Of a stretch of DNA of 64,000 bases, positions 43,753 to 52,978 are shown piece by piece; the stretch's first letter is position 1; every line of letters begins with the position of its first letter. The stretch is from JABFRG01 sp046351415 (GTDB taxonomy: Bacteria; Myxococcota_A; Polyangia; Polyangiales; Polyangiaceae), in NCBI GenBank assembly GCA_046351415.1, contig JAXLYO010000008.1, positions 124,001 through 188,000 on the forward strand, given 5' to 3'. The translations under genes and the position numbers were made by a program. The notes beneath the pieces are model-generated. The model searched no databases and was not told the origin of the DNA. It saw only the letters and a list, made by a program, of their open reading frames with translations.

Positions 43753-44721
43753 TCACAAATCTTTCGCGCAGCGCATGCCCGTCATCAGGAGCTTGAAGTT
43801 ACCTGGATGATGCACGCGATTGGTGGAGCGTAGTCCGTCGGCGTCGTAGTTGTATGCGCCGCCGCGGATCGACTTTTCGCAGTCAGTCGGAAGCGGGTTC
43901 GAGCCAGTGAAGCCCTGGCGGCCTTCGCGATGGAGCTTTTGCAGCGTCGCCTTGATTTCGTCGCAGTTGCCTGGAACGCCCTTCGAGGCACCCTCGCGTG
44001 TGTACGCGATGGGATCGTAGTCGTCCTCCATCCACTCCCACACGTTGCCAGCCAGGTCGTCGTGCCCATACGGACCGCGACCTTTGGGGCGCGAGCCGAC
44101 CACGTCGGTCGTGTTCGTATGGAACACCGTGTGGTCGTGGGTGGGCGTTTCGGAGCCCCACGGGAAGCGCCTTCCGTCATCGCCTCGCACGGCGCGCTCG
44201 AACTCCGCTTCGCGCGGCAAGCGTTTGCCCATGAAGGTGCAGTATGCACGGGAATCGAACCAGGAAACGCCGGTCACCGGGCGCTTCGGACCGATGAAGA
44301 GACCACCGAACTTCGAGATGACGTTCTTTTCCGGCGGCTTACAGGCACCCTTGTCGACGCATACTTGGTATGCCTCGTAGGTCACCTCCGTCTGGTCGAG
44401 CCAGAAGCCCGACAGGGTGACGGTATGTGCCGGGTGCTCGTCTTCCTGACCGCCCTTGTCTTGTCCCATCGTGAACGTGCCCCCCGGGACGAGCAGCATG
44501 CCGGGAGGGGGAGGAGCCGCAGCTATCGTCGCCGTTGCGGTGGGGAGCGGAGGCGCCTCGATGCGGGGAACGAGTGCTGCCGCGGTCAACAGGGGGTCGG
44601 CCATAGGGGGCGGTGCGGCCGCGGTCTTCTCGGGAGCGGGTGCAGGACTCGGAGCGCGGTCACGGCTGCACGCGCCCAGGCTGAGCAAGAAGAGGGCGAG
44701 GGTGCGTGACGGCGTCTGCAC
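43753..44721 (-). CDS. Formylglycine-generating-enzyme/SUMF1-family lipoprotein
   Basis: A 322-residue exported protein (start GTG 44721, lipobox LGAC near residue 18) with a Pro/Ala-rich linker. The domain from about residue 75 to the end is SUMF1-like: MLLVPGGTFTMGQ, VTLSGFWLDQTEVTYEAYQ, RPVTGVSWFDSRAYC, KRLPREAEFERAVRG, AGNVWEWMEDDY, RGGAYNY and the closing GMRCAKDL. Members range from true formylglycine generators to binding or regulatory domains (SUMF1-like VWA or kinase partners). The Cys used by true FGEs lies in a C-terminal segment that I cannot confidently match here, so enzyme activity is uncertain. Convergent with the IgGFc-like gene, 12 bp apart. Confidence 0.87.
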   Translation of the reverse strand: MQTPSRTLALFLLSLGACSRDRAPSPAPAPEKTAAAPPPMADPLLTAAALVPRIEAPPLPTATATIAAAPPPPGMLLVPGGTFTMGQDKGGQEDEHPAHTVTLSGFWLDQTEVTYEAYQVCVDKGACKPPEKNVISKFGGLFIGPKRPVTGVSWFDSRAYCTFMGKRLPREAEFERAVRGDDGRRFPWGSETPTHDHTVFHTNTTDVVGSRPKGRGPYGHDDLAGNVWEWMEDDYDPIAYTREGASKGVPGNCDEIKATLQKLHREGRQGFTGSNPLPTDCEKSIRGGAYNYDADGLRSTNRVHHPGNFKLLMTGMRCAKDL

Positions 44722-44817
44722 GGGGAGGAGCCCGTATTTTGCCTCTCGCGCTCGAAGAGGCCAACGTTTCCGTAACCTTTGCTCCGATGTGCCCTCCGTA
44801 GTAGTGGAGGGCGTCCG

Positions 44818-45816
44818 ATGATCGAGGTCGCCAACCTGGTCAAACGCTATGGCGGTGGCCGTGCGGCCGTCCGTGATCTCTCCTTTTCCGTCGAAAAGGG
44901 GCAGCTCGTGGGCTTCTTGGGCCCGAATGGCGCCGGCAAGAGCACGACCATGCGCATCCTCGCCGGTTCGCTCAGCATGACATCGGGCACGGTGAAGGTA
45001 GGCGGCTGCGACGTCGCCACGGACCCCTACGGTGCGAAAGCGCAAATCGGCTTCATGCCGGAGGCGGTGCCGCTTTACCCGGAGATGCGCGTCGTCGAAT
45101 ACCTTCGCTTCCGCGCGGAGCTGAAGGGCGTTGCGCGTAGCCTGCGCACGGCGCGCGTGGGCGGCGCCATGGAAAAGGCGATCGTGACGGATTACGCCAC
45201 CGTTCCCATCGGAAAGCTCTCGAAGGGATACAAGCAGCGTGTGGGGCTCGCCGATGCACTCCTCGCGCAGCCACCGCTGCTCATTTTGGACGAGCCGACG
45301 GCGGGCCTCGACCCGAACCAGATTCGTGAAGTACGCGCCGTGCTTCGAGCTCTCGGGGAGGACCACACGGTGCTTCTTTCGACGCACATCTTGAGCGAGG
45401 TCGAGGCCAGCTGCTCCCGCGCCATCGTCATCAATCGGGGCAAGCTCGTCACCGACGACACCATCGACGGATTGCGTGCGAAGGGAGCCGCTACGGCACT
45501 CGCACTCACCCTGTCGGGGGACGCTCAGGCGATTCAAAAGACTTTGGCCGGGGTAGGCGGCGTGAAGAAGGTCGAGGCGGGCGCCTCTCGTGGCGACGAA
45601 TCCGACTGGGTGGTGACACTCGCCCAATCGAAGACGGACAAGGCGAACAAGACGGGCACGACCGCCGGTGAGGTGTCCGAAGCGTGCGTGCGCGCGCTCG
45701 TCTCCGAACGCATCGGCGTGCGCGCCATCAAACCGAAGGCGAGCAGCCTCGAAGAGGTCTTCGCCGAGCTCACGCGCAGCGAAGCGCTTGCTGCGGAAGA
45801 GGAGAGCGCCTCGTGA
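44818..45816 (+). CDS. ABC transporter ATP-binding subunit, GldA-like
   Basis: ATPase that powers a membrane exporter or gliding machine. The 332-residue product has Walker A GPNGAGKSTT near residue 36, the signature LSKGYKQRVG (an S-K-G-Y variant of LSGGQ), Walker B LLILDEPT and the H-loop STHIL, all intact. The C-terminal 80 residues are an extra domain seen in GldA/CcmA-type subunits. ATG 44818 starts the family-like N-terminus. Its stop overlaps the permease GTG by 4 bp (GTGA). First gene of a four-gene operon. Confidence 0.92.
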   Translation: MIEVANLVKRYGGGRAAVRDLSFSVEKGQLVGFLGPNGAGKSTTMRILAGSLSMTSGTVKVGGCDVATDPYGAKAQIGFMPEAVPLYPEMRVVEYLRFRAELKGVARSLRTARVGGAMEKAIVTDYATVPIGKLSKGYKQRVGLADALLAQPPLLILDEPTAGLDPNQIREVRAVLRALGEDHTVLLSTHILSEVEASCSRAIVINRGKLVTDDTIDGLRAKGAATALALTLSGDAQAIQKTLAGVGGVKKVEAGASRGDESDWVVTLAQSKTDKANKTGTTAGEVSEACVRALVSERIGVRAIKPKASSLEEVFAELTRSEALAAEEESAS

Positions 45817-46568
45817 AAGGCTTCATGGCCATCTTCAAGCGCGAGCTGTTCTCGTTTTTCGTCACGCCGCTCGCGTGGGTGCTCATCATCGTCTTCTTGC
45901 TCGTGCAGGGCATGCACTTCTACCTGCTCGTCGATCACTTCTCCGGCATGACCGAAGTCGTGAGCGATCAGAGTCCGATCAGCGCGTTCTTCGGCAATAC
46001 GGTGCTGCTCTATCTCGTGCTCTTCTTGCTCGTGCCTCCGCTCACGATGCGCCTCTTCTCCGAAGAACGCCGCACGGGCACGATGGAGACGCTGCTGACC
46101 GTCCCCGTCAGTACGACCGCGGTCGTTCTTGCGAAGTACTTTGCGGCGCTCGTGACCTACGCGGCGATGTGGCTTCCAACCGGGTACTACCTCGTCATTC
46201 TGTCGCGGACCGGGCCGATCGATTGGCATGTGGCAGCAGCGAGCTACATGGCGGTTGTCCTCATCGGAGCGGCGTTCTTGTCGATCGGTCTCCTCATGAG
46301 CGCGCTCACGAAGAGCCAGTTCATCGCGCTCGTACTCACGGCGATGGTCATCCTCGTGCTCTTCATCCTCGGCATCGCAGAGTTCGTGACGAAGGACGGC
46401 ACGCTCATGCACGACATCGCATCGCACGTGTCGATTTGGGCGCAGATGAACGAGTTCTCGAATGGGGTCATCGATTCACGACGTCTTCTCTTCGATGGAG
46501 CGCTCATCGTGCTTCCGCTCTTTTTGACCGTGCGGACGGTCGACGCATGGCAACGGGGGCAAGCATGA
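45813..46568 (+). CDS. ABC-2-type permease, GldF-like
   Basis: A 251-residue membrane subunit with about six hydrophobic helices. SFFVTPLAWVLI, LLVPPLTMRLFSEERRTGTMETLLTVPVS and ALTKSQFIALVLTAMV match ABC-2 permeases of the GldF/NosY kind. It starts at a GTG overlapping the ATPase stop and itself overlaps the next ATG by 4 bp (ATGA). Together with the ATPase and the next gene it should form a membrane-embedded exporter or force-transmitting complex. In Bacteroidetes GldA-F-G are needed for gliding; here the role is not known. Confidence 0.9.
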   Translation: MKGFMAIFKRELFSFFVTPLAWVLIIVFLLVQGMHFYLLVDHFSGMTEVVSDQSPISAFFGNTVLLYLVLFLLVPPLTMRLFSEERRTGTMETLLTVPVSTTAVVLAKYFAALVTYAAMWLPTGYYLVILSRTGPIDWHVAAASYMAVVLIGAAFLSIGLLMSALTKSQFIALVLTAMVILVLFILGIAEFVTKDGTLMHDIASHVSIWAQMNEFSNGVIDSRRLLFDGALIVLPLFLTVRTVDAWQRGQA

Positions 46569-48271
46569 GCGACGCGCCCGTGAAGAAGAAGAGCGTGGCC
46601 GCGAAGTCCGCCAAGAGCCCCGCCCAAGCGCTCGCGTCGCACGCGCTCGCTTCAGGCGGTGTGATCGCCGCCTGTGTGCTTGCGGTGGTCCTCAACGTCT
46701 TGGGGGCGCGCCACTACAAGCGTTGGGACGCCACCTCCGACAAGCGATACACGCTCTCTGCCGCCACGCTCGAGACTTTGCACGGTCTCTCGGACACGAT
46801 CGACATTTGGGTGTTCGTTCCTGGCGGTGACCCTCTTCGGGAGAGCGTGAAACAAACGCTCGCCGCCTACCAAGCCGAGACGACCAAACTCGATGTGCAC
46901 TGGCTCGACCCTGACCGCAATCCGCAGGGTTATGCCGACGCTCGTCGGCGCTTCAAGATGGACAGCGCACAGCACGGTGGGGCCAATGGGTCGACCGACG
47001 CCATCATGGTCGTCGCCCGTGGCGACAAACACTGGTTCATTGCCCCTACCGATCTCGTCGAAATCGAGAAGGCCGACGATCCGCGCGCGAAACCCCGCGA
47101 AGAGAAGGCTTTCACGCTCGCGATCCGGAACGTTCTCGGAGGCGAGAAGACGAAGCTCTGCTTCGTCACCGGGCACGGGGAGCTCGCGCTGAACGACGGC
47201 TCTGAGTTCGGTCTCGGCTTTCTCCAAGACGTCCTCGAGAAGGACAACTACGAAACGAGCACCGTCGATACGACGTTGCCGAACGCGGCGGAGCCCTTCA
47301 AGGGATGTGACGTCGTGGTCATTCCTGGCGTCCGCGGCCCCTTCGCGAAAGAAGAAGAGAACCGTCTTCGAACCTACTTGATGTCCGGTGGCAGTGCGCT
47401 CCTGGCGCTTAGCCCCATCACGGCCGACAGCGAGAAGAGCGAGACCGGCATGTCGCCACCGGGCCTCGCTGCAGCGTTCGCGCCATTCGGTATCGGCTTC
47501 GAAGAGGCGCTGGTGTTCGAGACGGAGCCGACGGTCAGCTTCAAAGACGCACACGGCATTCGCTTCATCGCCCAAACGAAACCGCACGCTGTCACGCAGA
47601 GCCTCCAAGGGGCGCCTACGCGGCCTGCCCCCCGGACGATCGTCCACTTCGCCAGACCTCTCCGTCGCGTTCCCGGCTCCGATGGAGTCGCTCCGCAAGA
47701 CTTGCTCGTCACGACGACGAGCGCCTACGCCGTCACCAACATCGTAGGCGCAGCGCAATGGCCGGACGCACCCGCGAAGAAGGCCACGGATCTCACGGGC
47801 CCCTTCGTGCTCGCGATGGCCAGTGAGCGACCAAAGGTTTCGCCCGCCGCCGCCCATGGACCTCGCGTCGTCGTGATCGGCACGGGTAGCGCGATGATCG
47901 AGAAGAATTGGCGCCTCGACGGTGAAGGCCGAGGGATGGCCGTACTCGTCGAGAACTCTATCGCGTGGCTCGCGGCCAAGCCTCAAATCGTCGACGTTCC
48001 GACGCACGCTGCCGTGAGCGCCGGCATTCGCATCACCGCCGACTCGAAGACCGAGATACGGAACTACGTCCTGTTCTACATCCCGCTCGCGGTGCTGTGC
48101 CTCGGCCTCGTGGTGTTCTTCTACAGACGATCGAGCGAAGGCACGAAGCTCCCGTCTTCCGCTCGAGAGAAGGGCGACGAGAGCTCGAAGGACGCAGACG
48201 AGAACAAGAAGGCCGACAAGGCCGACAAGAGCGACAAACGAGACAAGGGGCGCAAGAAGGGGGCGTCTTGA
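46565..48271 (+). CDS. GldG-like ABC auxiliary protein
   Basis: A 568-residue protein with an N-terminal helix (GVIAACVLAVVLNVLG) followed by the typical HYKRWDATSDKRYTLSAATLETL segment, split here as HYKRWDAT plus RYTLSAATLE, and a large periplasmic domain ending in a second helix near residue 510 and a Lys/Asp-rich tail. This is the PF09822-type ABC_transp_aux pattern found in GldG. The start ATG 46565 overlaps the permease stop. The highly charged C-terminal tail (KKADKADKSDKRDKGRKK-type) is unusual and would be cytoplasmic. Its stop overlaps a TTG that starts the DUF4340 gene. Confidence 0.88.
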   Translation: MSDAPVKKKSVAAKSAKSPAQALASHALASGGVIAACVLAVVLNVLGARHYKRWDATSDKRYTLSAATLETLHGLSDTIDIWVFVPGGDPLRESVKQTLAAYQAETTKLDVHWLDPDRNPQGYADARRRFKMDSAQHGGANGSTDAIMVVARGDKHWFIAPTDLVEIEKADDPRAKPREEKAFTLAIRNVLGGEKTKLCFVTGHGELALNDGSEFGLGFLQDVLEKDNYETSTVDTTLPNAAEPFKGCDVVVIPGVRGPFAKEEENRLRTYLMSGGSALLALSPITADSEKSETGMSPPGLAAAFAPFGIGFEEALVFETEPTVSFKDAHGIRFIAQTKPHAVTQSLQGAPTRPAPRTIVHFARPLRRVPGSDGVAPQDLLVTTTSAYAVTNIVGAAQWPDAPAKKATDLTGPFVLAMASERPKVSPAAAHGPRVVVIGTGSAMIEKNWRLDGEGRGMAVLVENSIAWLAAKPQIVDVPTHAAVSAGIRITADSKTEIRNYVLFYIPLAVLCLGLVVFFYRRSSEGTKLPSSAREKGDESSKDADENKKADKADKSDKRDKGRKKGAS

Positions 48272-50466
48272 ATCGCAAGACGCTCGTCTCGGTGCTCTTG
48301 ATGGTGCTCGCGGCGCTTGCCGTGAGCTACGCCTACTTCGTCGATCGAGAGAAGGTCTCCGACACCGAGAAGAAGCAACGCACGTCCCAAGTGTTTCCTC
48401 TTTGGCGCAAGGCAGACCTCACGCATATCGAGCTCTCGCTCGCGGCGTCGGATGCAGGACCCGCCCAAAAGCTCGTGCTCGAGCGAGACGCCGACGCGGG
48501 TGAGCTCGACTTCCGGATGCTCTCGCCGGCGGCTTCTCAGGTCGATGCGGCGGCCATCGATCGCCTCCTCTCGGTGCTCGAGCAGAGCAACTACGTCCGC
48601 AAACTCGATGCGGAGCCGTCGGACTTCGGTGCGGTCCGCGCGCACGGGCGCATCGACATGGGGAAGGTCTCGTTTGCGTTCGACCTCGCCGGGCCCGCTC
48701 CCGTGCCGGAAGGCTCGGCATACCTTCGCCTCGACGGCAAGACCGTCCTCGTCGTCTCGAAGGACTTCGTCGTGGAACTCCTGAGGTCCGTGGACAGTTA
48801 TCGCGACAAGACAGTCGTGCCATACCTCTCCATCGCGCTCCGCGGGCTCTCCATCAAAGGAAGGACGAAGGCGGTCGAGCTGACGCGGCAAGACGAGCTC
48901 TCCTTCCTCGTTGGCGGCGAAAATGTGCGTGCCTCTCGCAAGACGATCGACAGCGTGTGGAGCGCGTTCGCTGAAATGCGCGCAGAGTCATTTCTTTCGC
49001 TCGCGGAAGCGCGAAAGCTCACGGAAGACCCCGTCGTCGTCGTCCGCATGACGCCGCTATCGGGCCCCGCGGCAGAACTCCGCCTCGGGGCCCCGTGCCC
49101 TGGCGCTCCCGATGACGTTGCGTTCCTGCGTTTGGGACCCGAGGAGCTGGGCGCTTGTGTTCCGAAGGGAGTGCTCGTAGGCCTCTCCATCGACGCGAAG
49201 ACCCTCGTCGATACTGGTCCCTTCGTCGCGCGCATCGACGAAGTGACAGAGCTCATCGCGACCGACATCCCGACGGGCTACGTCCTCGATGTTGCGCGCA
49301 AGGGCGGCGGCTTTCGATCGCGTCTTCCGAAGGAAGTCGACCTCACTCCGGGCGAGAACGCGCTCTTCCAAAACTACCTCGAGCGACTCTTTGCCATCAA
49401 CGGCATGGACGTCGCGAAAGGCGGCCCCCTCGCGGTCCCCGTACTCAAGTTCGTGCTTCGCAGAGCCCGAGGAGCCGGTCAGGTCTCGAACGCGGCGGAA
49501 GAAGGCACGGAGGAATTCGAGCTTGGTCGCGAAACGAAGGAGGGAAAACTCTACGCGCGTCGCACCGGCGATGGTGCGCGGTTTCTCCTCGACGACAGCG
49601 TTCTCGGCTTTCTGCGTCCTCACGCCGCCACGCTGCGAGACGAATCCTTCTGGGGGACGTCCGCCACGAGCGCGACGGGCGCGCTTCGCGACCCGAAGAG
49701 CATCGAGCTCGATTGTGGATCGCCACAAAAGCTCACGAATGGCGAAGGCGGCTGGAAGAGTGCGGGGTTTCCCGTCGATCAAGCCGCAGCAGTGGGGCTT
49801 GCGGATGCGCTTCGTCGGGCCAAGCCGGTGACCTGGCTCCATCCCGAGTCGTTCGTCACGGCGTCGATCGCTCAGTCGAAATGTCGCGTTCACGTCACCT
49901 GGGAGGGCGAAAGCTCGGCAAAGACCACCGTGGAGTTCGGCGACAAGGTGGGCACGTACGTCCTCGCGGCGCGCGCTGGCGACAAAACGCCTTGCCTGCT
50001 TCCTGCGGACCTCGTCCAGCTCGCCAAGAACTGGTACGTCGAGCGAGCATTCCTCGGAGGCGATAGAGTCGCTACCGACATCGCCTCGCTCGAAGTCACG
50101 AAAGGAGCGCGCACGGTCGTTCTTCGAACCGAGGCGGAGCTCGGCGATGTCGTGCGCACCCCGGATGCAGGACGCGCTGACGCGATGCCGGGCCCGGAGA
50201 CGACTTCGGAAGGGCCCCGAAGCCAGATCGCGACGCTCCGCGCGAACACCGCTCTTCATCTCGGAGAGCCCGTGACGGGGGAGTTCGATCGCGACAAGGT
50301 CGAGGTCAAAGTCACGCTTCGCAAGGATGCGGGCGCAAAGGAGCGAACGCTTACGTTCGCTCCGAAGCCGAGCGGCGGCTATTTCCTTCGCTACGATGGC
50401 GTCCCGGCCACGTTCGAGCTCCAGACGTCGGCCTCGCTCTCCTCCATCACCGACCTTTTCCGCTAG
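48268..50466 (+). CDS. DUF4340-domain protein, last gene of the Gld-like operon
   Basis: A 732-residue protein with one N-terminal helix (LVSVLLMVLAALAVSYAYFVD) and a large periplasmic part. Residues about 75-260 show the DUF4340 arrangement (FRMLSPAASQVDAAAIDRLLSVLE, VAFLRLG and a repeat of it further on), which accompanies GldG-like proteins in many genomes. The start is a TTG that overlaps the previous stop (TTGA), a weak start that may lower its yield. No enzymatic motif is visible. It likely completes the envelope complex. Confidence 0.8.
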   Translation: MNRKTLVSVLLMVLAALAVSYAYFVDREKVSDTEKKQRTSQVFPLWRKADLTHIELSLAASDAGPAQKLVLERDADAGELDFRMLSPAASQVDAAAIDRLLSVLEQSNYVRKLDAEPSDFGAVRAHGRIDMGKVSFAFDLAGPAPVPEGSAYLRLDGKTVLVVSKDFVVELLRSVDSYRDKTVVPYLSIALRGLSIKGRTKAVELTRQDELSFLVGGENVRASRKTIDSVWSAFAEMRAESFLSLAEARKLTEDPVVVVRMTPLSGPAAELRLGAPCPGAPDDVAFLRLGPEELGACVPKGVLVGLSIDAKTLVDTGPFVARIDEVTELIATDIPTGYVLDVARKGGGFRSRLPKEVDLTPGENALFQNYLERLFAINGMDVAKGGPLAVPVLKFVLRRARGAGQVSNAAEEGTEEFELGRETKEGKLYARRTGDGARFLLDDSVLGFLRPHAATLRDESFWGTSATSATGALRDPKSIELDCGSPQKLTNGEGGWKSAGFPVDQAAAVGLADALRRAKPVTWLHPESFVTASIAQSKCRVHVTWEGESSAKTTVEFGDKVGTYVLAARAGDKTPCLLPADLVQLAKNWYVERAFLGGDRVATDIASLEVTKGARTVVLRTEAELGDVVRTPDAGRADAMPGPETTSEGPRSQIATLRANTALHLGEPVTGEFDRDKVEVKVTLRKDAGAKERTLTFAPKPSGGYFLRYDGVPATFELQTSASLSSITDLFR

Positions 50467-50526
50467 GCAAGCCCCCCTGCGCCCGTTTGTTGCGGGTTTC
50501 CGGTGAGTCCCGCTACGATCTCCCCC

Positions 50527-51423
50527 GTGAAACCCAAGCCGGTCGTCAAGTGGGCAGGAGGGAAGGCCCGCTTGCTCGGCGAGATCCTGCCGAGCGTACC
50601 TGCTCGCATCGGGACGTACTTCGAGCCGTTCTGCGGCGGCGCTGCGCTGTTTTTCGCGCTCGCAGCCGAAGACCCGCGACGCTTCAAGCATGCGGTCCTC
50701 GCCGATCGCAACGAAGAACTCGTCGCGCTCTACCGAGCGATTCGCGATGACCTCCCCGGCCTCCTGAAGGAGCTCCGCAAGTTCAAGCACGACCGTGACT
50801 TCTTCTACGAGGTTCGCGCTTGGGACGTGAAGCGGGCATCTCCCGTCAAACGCGGTGCGAGGCTCCTGTTCTTGAACAAAACGTGTTTCAACGGTCTCTG
50901 GCGCGTCAACTCGAAGGGCGAGTTCAACGTGCCCTTCGGCAAGTACAAGAACCCCAACTTCTTGGATGAAGATGCGCTCGCCGCTGCTTCCGAAGCACTC
51001 CAAGGCGTCGACATCAAGGTCGCGGACTTCGCCGACGTGACGCGTGCAGCCAAAGCGGGCGACTTCGTCTACTTCGACCCGCCCTACGCGCCCGTATCGA
51101 GAACGGCGCAATTCACTTCCTACGCCGTCGACGGCTTCGGCCCCGCTGACCAAGAGCGGCTTCGGGAGGAGTTCTTACGACTTCGCAACAAGAAGGTCGC
51201 GGCTCTGCTCTCGAATGCGGACGTGTCGGACGTACGAGCGCTCTACGATGACTTTTCCGTAAGGGTCGTGAGCGCTCGCCGGTCCATCAACTCCGACATC
51301 AAAAAACGTGGTGTCGTGAGCGAAGTCATCGTTTCCACGACACATCCGGCGCAAGAAGCGCGTGTCACGACTCGCTCGGAAGCGAAGGCTCACGCTATTC
51401 CGAAGCGCGCAGCGATGCGATAG
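50527..51423 (+). CDS. Dam-type DNA adenine-N6 methyltransferase (solitary)
   Basis: Transfers a methyl group from S-adenosylmethionine to adenine, probably in a short palindrome. The 298-residue product has the family start KPVVKWAGGKARLL, the FxGxG-type SAM site YFEPFCGGAALFF, and the catalytic motif DPPY near residue 183. I prefer GTG 50527 because the family begins right there; GTG 50503 is the alternative. No restriction endonuclease or other subunit is adjacent, so it acts alone, as in regulatory or mismatch-repair methylation. It is followed by the folate gene after 9 bp. Confidence 0.92.
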   Translation: MKPKPVVKWAGGKARLLGEILPSVPARIGTYFEPFCGGAALFFALAAEDPRRFKHAVLADRNEELVALYRAIRDDLPGLLKELRKFKHDRDFFYEVRAWDVKRASPVKRGARLLFLNKTCFNGLWRVNSKGEFNVPFGKYKNPNFLDEDALAAASEALQGVDIKVADFADVTRAAKAGDFVYFDPPYAPVSRTAQFTSYAVDGFGPADQERLREEFLRLRNKKVAALLSNADVSDVRALYDDFSVRVVSARRSINSDIKKRGVVSEVIVSTTHPAQEARVTTRSEAKAHAIPKRAAMR

Positions 51424-51432
51424 TCTGCGGGA

Positions 51433-52053
51433 GTGCTGAGCGACGTCCAACTGGGAGCGAAAGTAAAAGCCGAGCTCCGAAAGCGCATGCGCGGGCTCCG
51501 AAATACCATGCCTGAAAGCGCATGCGATGAGCGCTCCCTCGCAATCTGCGAGAATCTACGGCAAATGCCGGCTTTTCAAACTGCCAAGAGCGTCGCGCTC
51601 TTCTGGCCCATTCGCGCTCGTCACGAAGTCGACGTGGCGACGATGCACGATGAATTGGTTCGGCGCGGCGTGCGCGTGGCGTACCCCGCCATCGATCCCG
51701 AAACGAACGTCATGACGTTTCGATTCGTCTCCGCGACCTCCGACCTCGTCGAGCGCGGATATGGCTTTTCCGAGCCGGACCCTGCCGCGGAGGAGGCGAC
51801 GGCCCTCGACTTCATCGCTGTCCCTGCGCTCGCAGCCTCGTCCGATGGTCATCGGATTGGGTACGGAGCCGGTTACTACGATCGAACCCTTCCGCGATTT
51901 CGACCAGCGGTCTTTGCGGCAGTGCTCTTCGACTTCCAGCTGCTCATCGAAGTTCCACGCGACGAACGCGACTATCCCGTCGATTGGATCGTCACGGATC
52001 GCAAAGTCATCCCTGCCGAACTGAGCGCCGAAAGCGGCGCGGAGAAATCTTGA
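51433..52053 (+). CDS. 5-formyltetrahydrofolate cyclo-ligase
   Basis: Converts 5-formyl-THF to 5,10-methenyl-THF with ATP, recycling a folate dead end. The 206-residue product has the typical basic N-terminus (AELRKRMRGLRNTMP), the FWPIRARHEVD segment and the signature IGYGAGYYDRTL near residue 142. The start is a GTG at 51433. Its stop shares one base with the next ATG (TGATG), so the metallo-hydrolase gene is probably co-translated. No other one-carbon gene is nearby. Confidence 0.95.
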   Translation: MLSDVQLGAKVKAELRKRMRGLRNTMPESACDERSLAICENLRQMPAFQTAKSVALFWPIRARHEVDVATMHDELVRRGVRVAYPAIDPETNVMTFRFVSATSDLVERGYGFSEPDPAAEEATALDFIAVPALAASSDGHRIGYGAGYYDRTLPRFRPAVFAAVLFDFQLLIEVPRDERDYPVDWIVTDRKVIPAELSAESGAEKS

Positions 52054-52886
52054 TGCGTGTTCACCACATCAATTGCGGCACGATGTGTCCGCTCGCCGGC
52101 GGCCTCCTCACGGGCGAAGGCCCTGCCCTGAAGCGCGGCCTTCTCGTCGCGCACTGTTTGCTGATCGAAACGGACCAGCACGGTCTCGTGTTGCTCGACA
52201 CGGGCTTTGGTCTGAAGGACACGCAGAATCCCGCGGAGCGGCTCGGAAAAGACTCGATGATGATTCTCGGCGCGCCCCGCGAGGTCGACTGCGCCATTCG
52301 TCATGTCGAGCGCCTCGGGTTCAAAGGCACGGACGTCCGGCACATCATTCTCACGCACATGGACGTGGACCATGCTGGGGGCATCAGCGACTTTCCGCAC
52401 GCACGGATCCACGTCATGAATGCCGAACACCGCGCTGCGGTTGCACGCGAGTCGCGTATCGAGCGCATGCGCTACCGGCCGATTCAATGGGAGCACGGCG
52501 CCGACTTCGTGCTCCATGAGCCCACCCGAGGCGAGTCATGGCGAGGCTTCTCCTGCGTACGAAACATCGAAGGCCTTCCGCCAGAGATTCTGATGCTTCC
52601 ACTCGAAGGGCACACGCGGGGCCACGCCTGCGTCGCGATCGACTTCGCAGAAGGTCCTCTCGTGTATGCAGGGGACGCCTACTTTCATCACGACTCGATC
52701 CACGGTGCGAAGGCAGACGTGCCCGCGATGCTTCGCTTCTACGAGTGGATGCTTGCCTGCGACAAGCAGAAGCTGGCGTCGAACCACATTCGGCTGCGCG
52801 CACTCGCGGCACAGAAGGACATCACGCTCTTCTGTGCCCACGACGTCTCTGAATTTCGCGAAATGGGTGGCGTGATCTTTCCCTGA
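52053..52886 (+). CDS. Metallo-beta-lactamase-fold hydrolase with HMDVDH variant
   Basis: A 277-residue member of the MBL superfamily. The first metal motif reads THMDVDHAGG: the usual HxHxDH has an Asp in place of the second His, a variant seen in some lactonase-like MBL proteins. Other ligand positions are visible: LEGHTRGH and YAGDAYFH (the Asp and His of the later motifs), plus HDVSEF near the end. This suggests a hydrolase for an ester, lactone or thioester substrate. It begins at the TGATG junction with the folate gene. Substrate unknown; metal stoichiometry may differ from classical members. Confidence 0.88.
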   Translation: MRVHHINCGTMCPLAGGLLTGEGPALKRGLLVAHCLLIETDQHGLVLLDTGFGLKDTQNPAERLGKDSMMILGAPREVDCAIRHVERLGFKGTDVRHIILTHMDVDHAGGISDFPHARIHVMNAEHRAAVARESRIERMRYRPIQWEHGADFVLHEPTRGESWRGFSCVRNIEGLPPEILMLPLEGHTRGHACVAIDFAEGPLVYAGDAYFHHDSIHGAKADVPAMLRFYEWMLACDKQKLASNHIRLRALAAQKDITLFCAHDVSEFREMGGVIFP

Positions 52887-52978
52887 CGCTGGTCGAAAAC
52901 GCGTGCGTCATGCGTGCAGAGGGCGGAGCAAAAATTAGGCTCTTTTCGCCCGGGCCCTCCGCTGTTAGCAAGGGGTCC

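Noticed and set aside
49057..51153. 698-codon minus-strand open frame
   Set aside because: Antisense to the DUF4340 and dam genes, with an Arg/Val/Glu composition typical of high-GC shadow frames and no domain.
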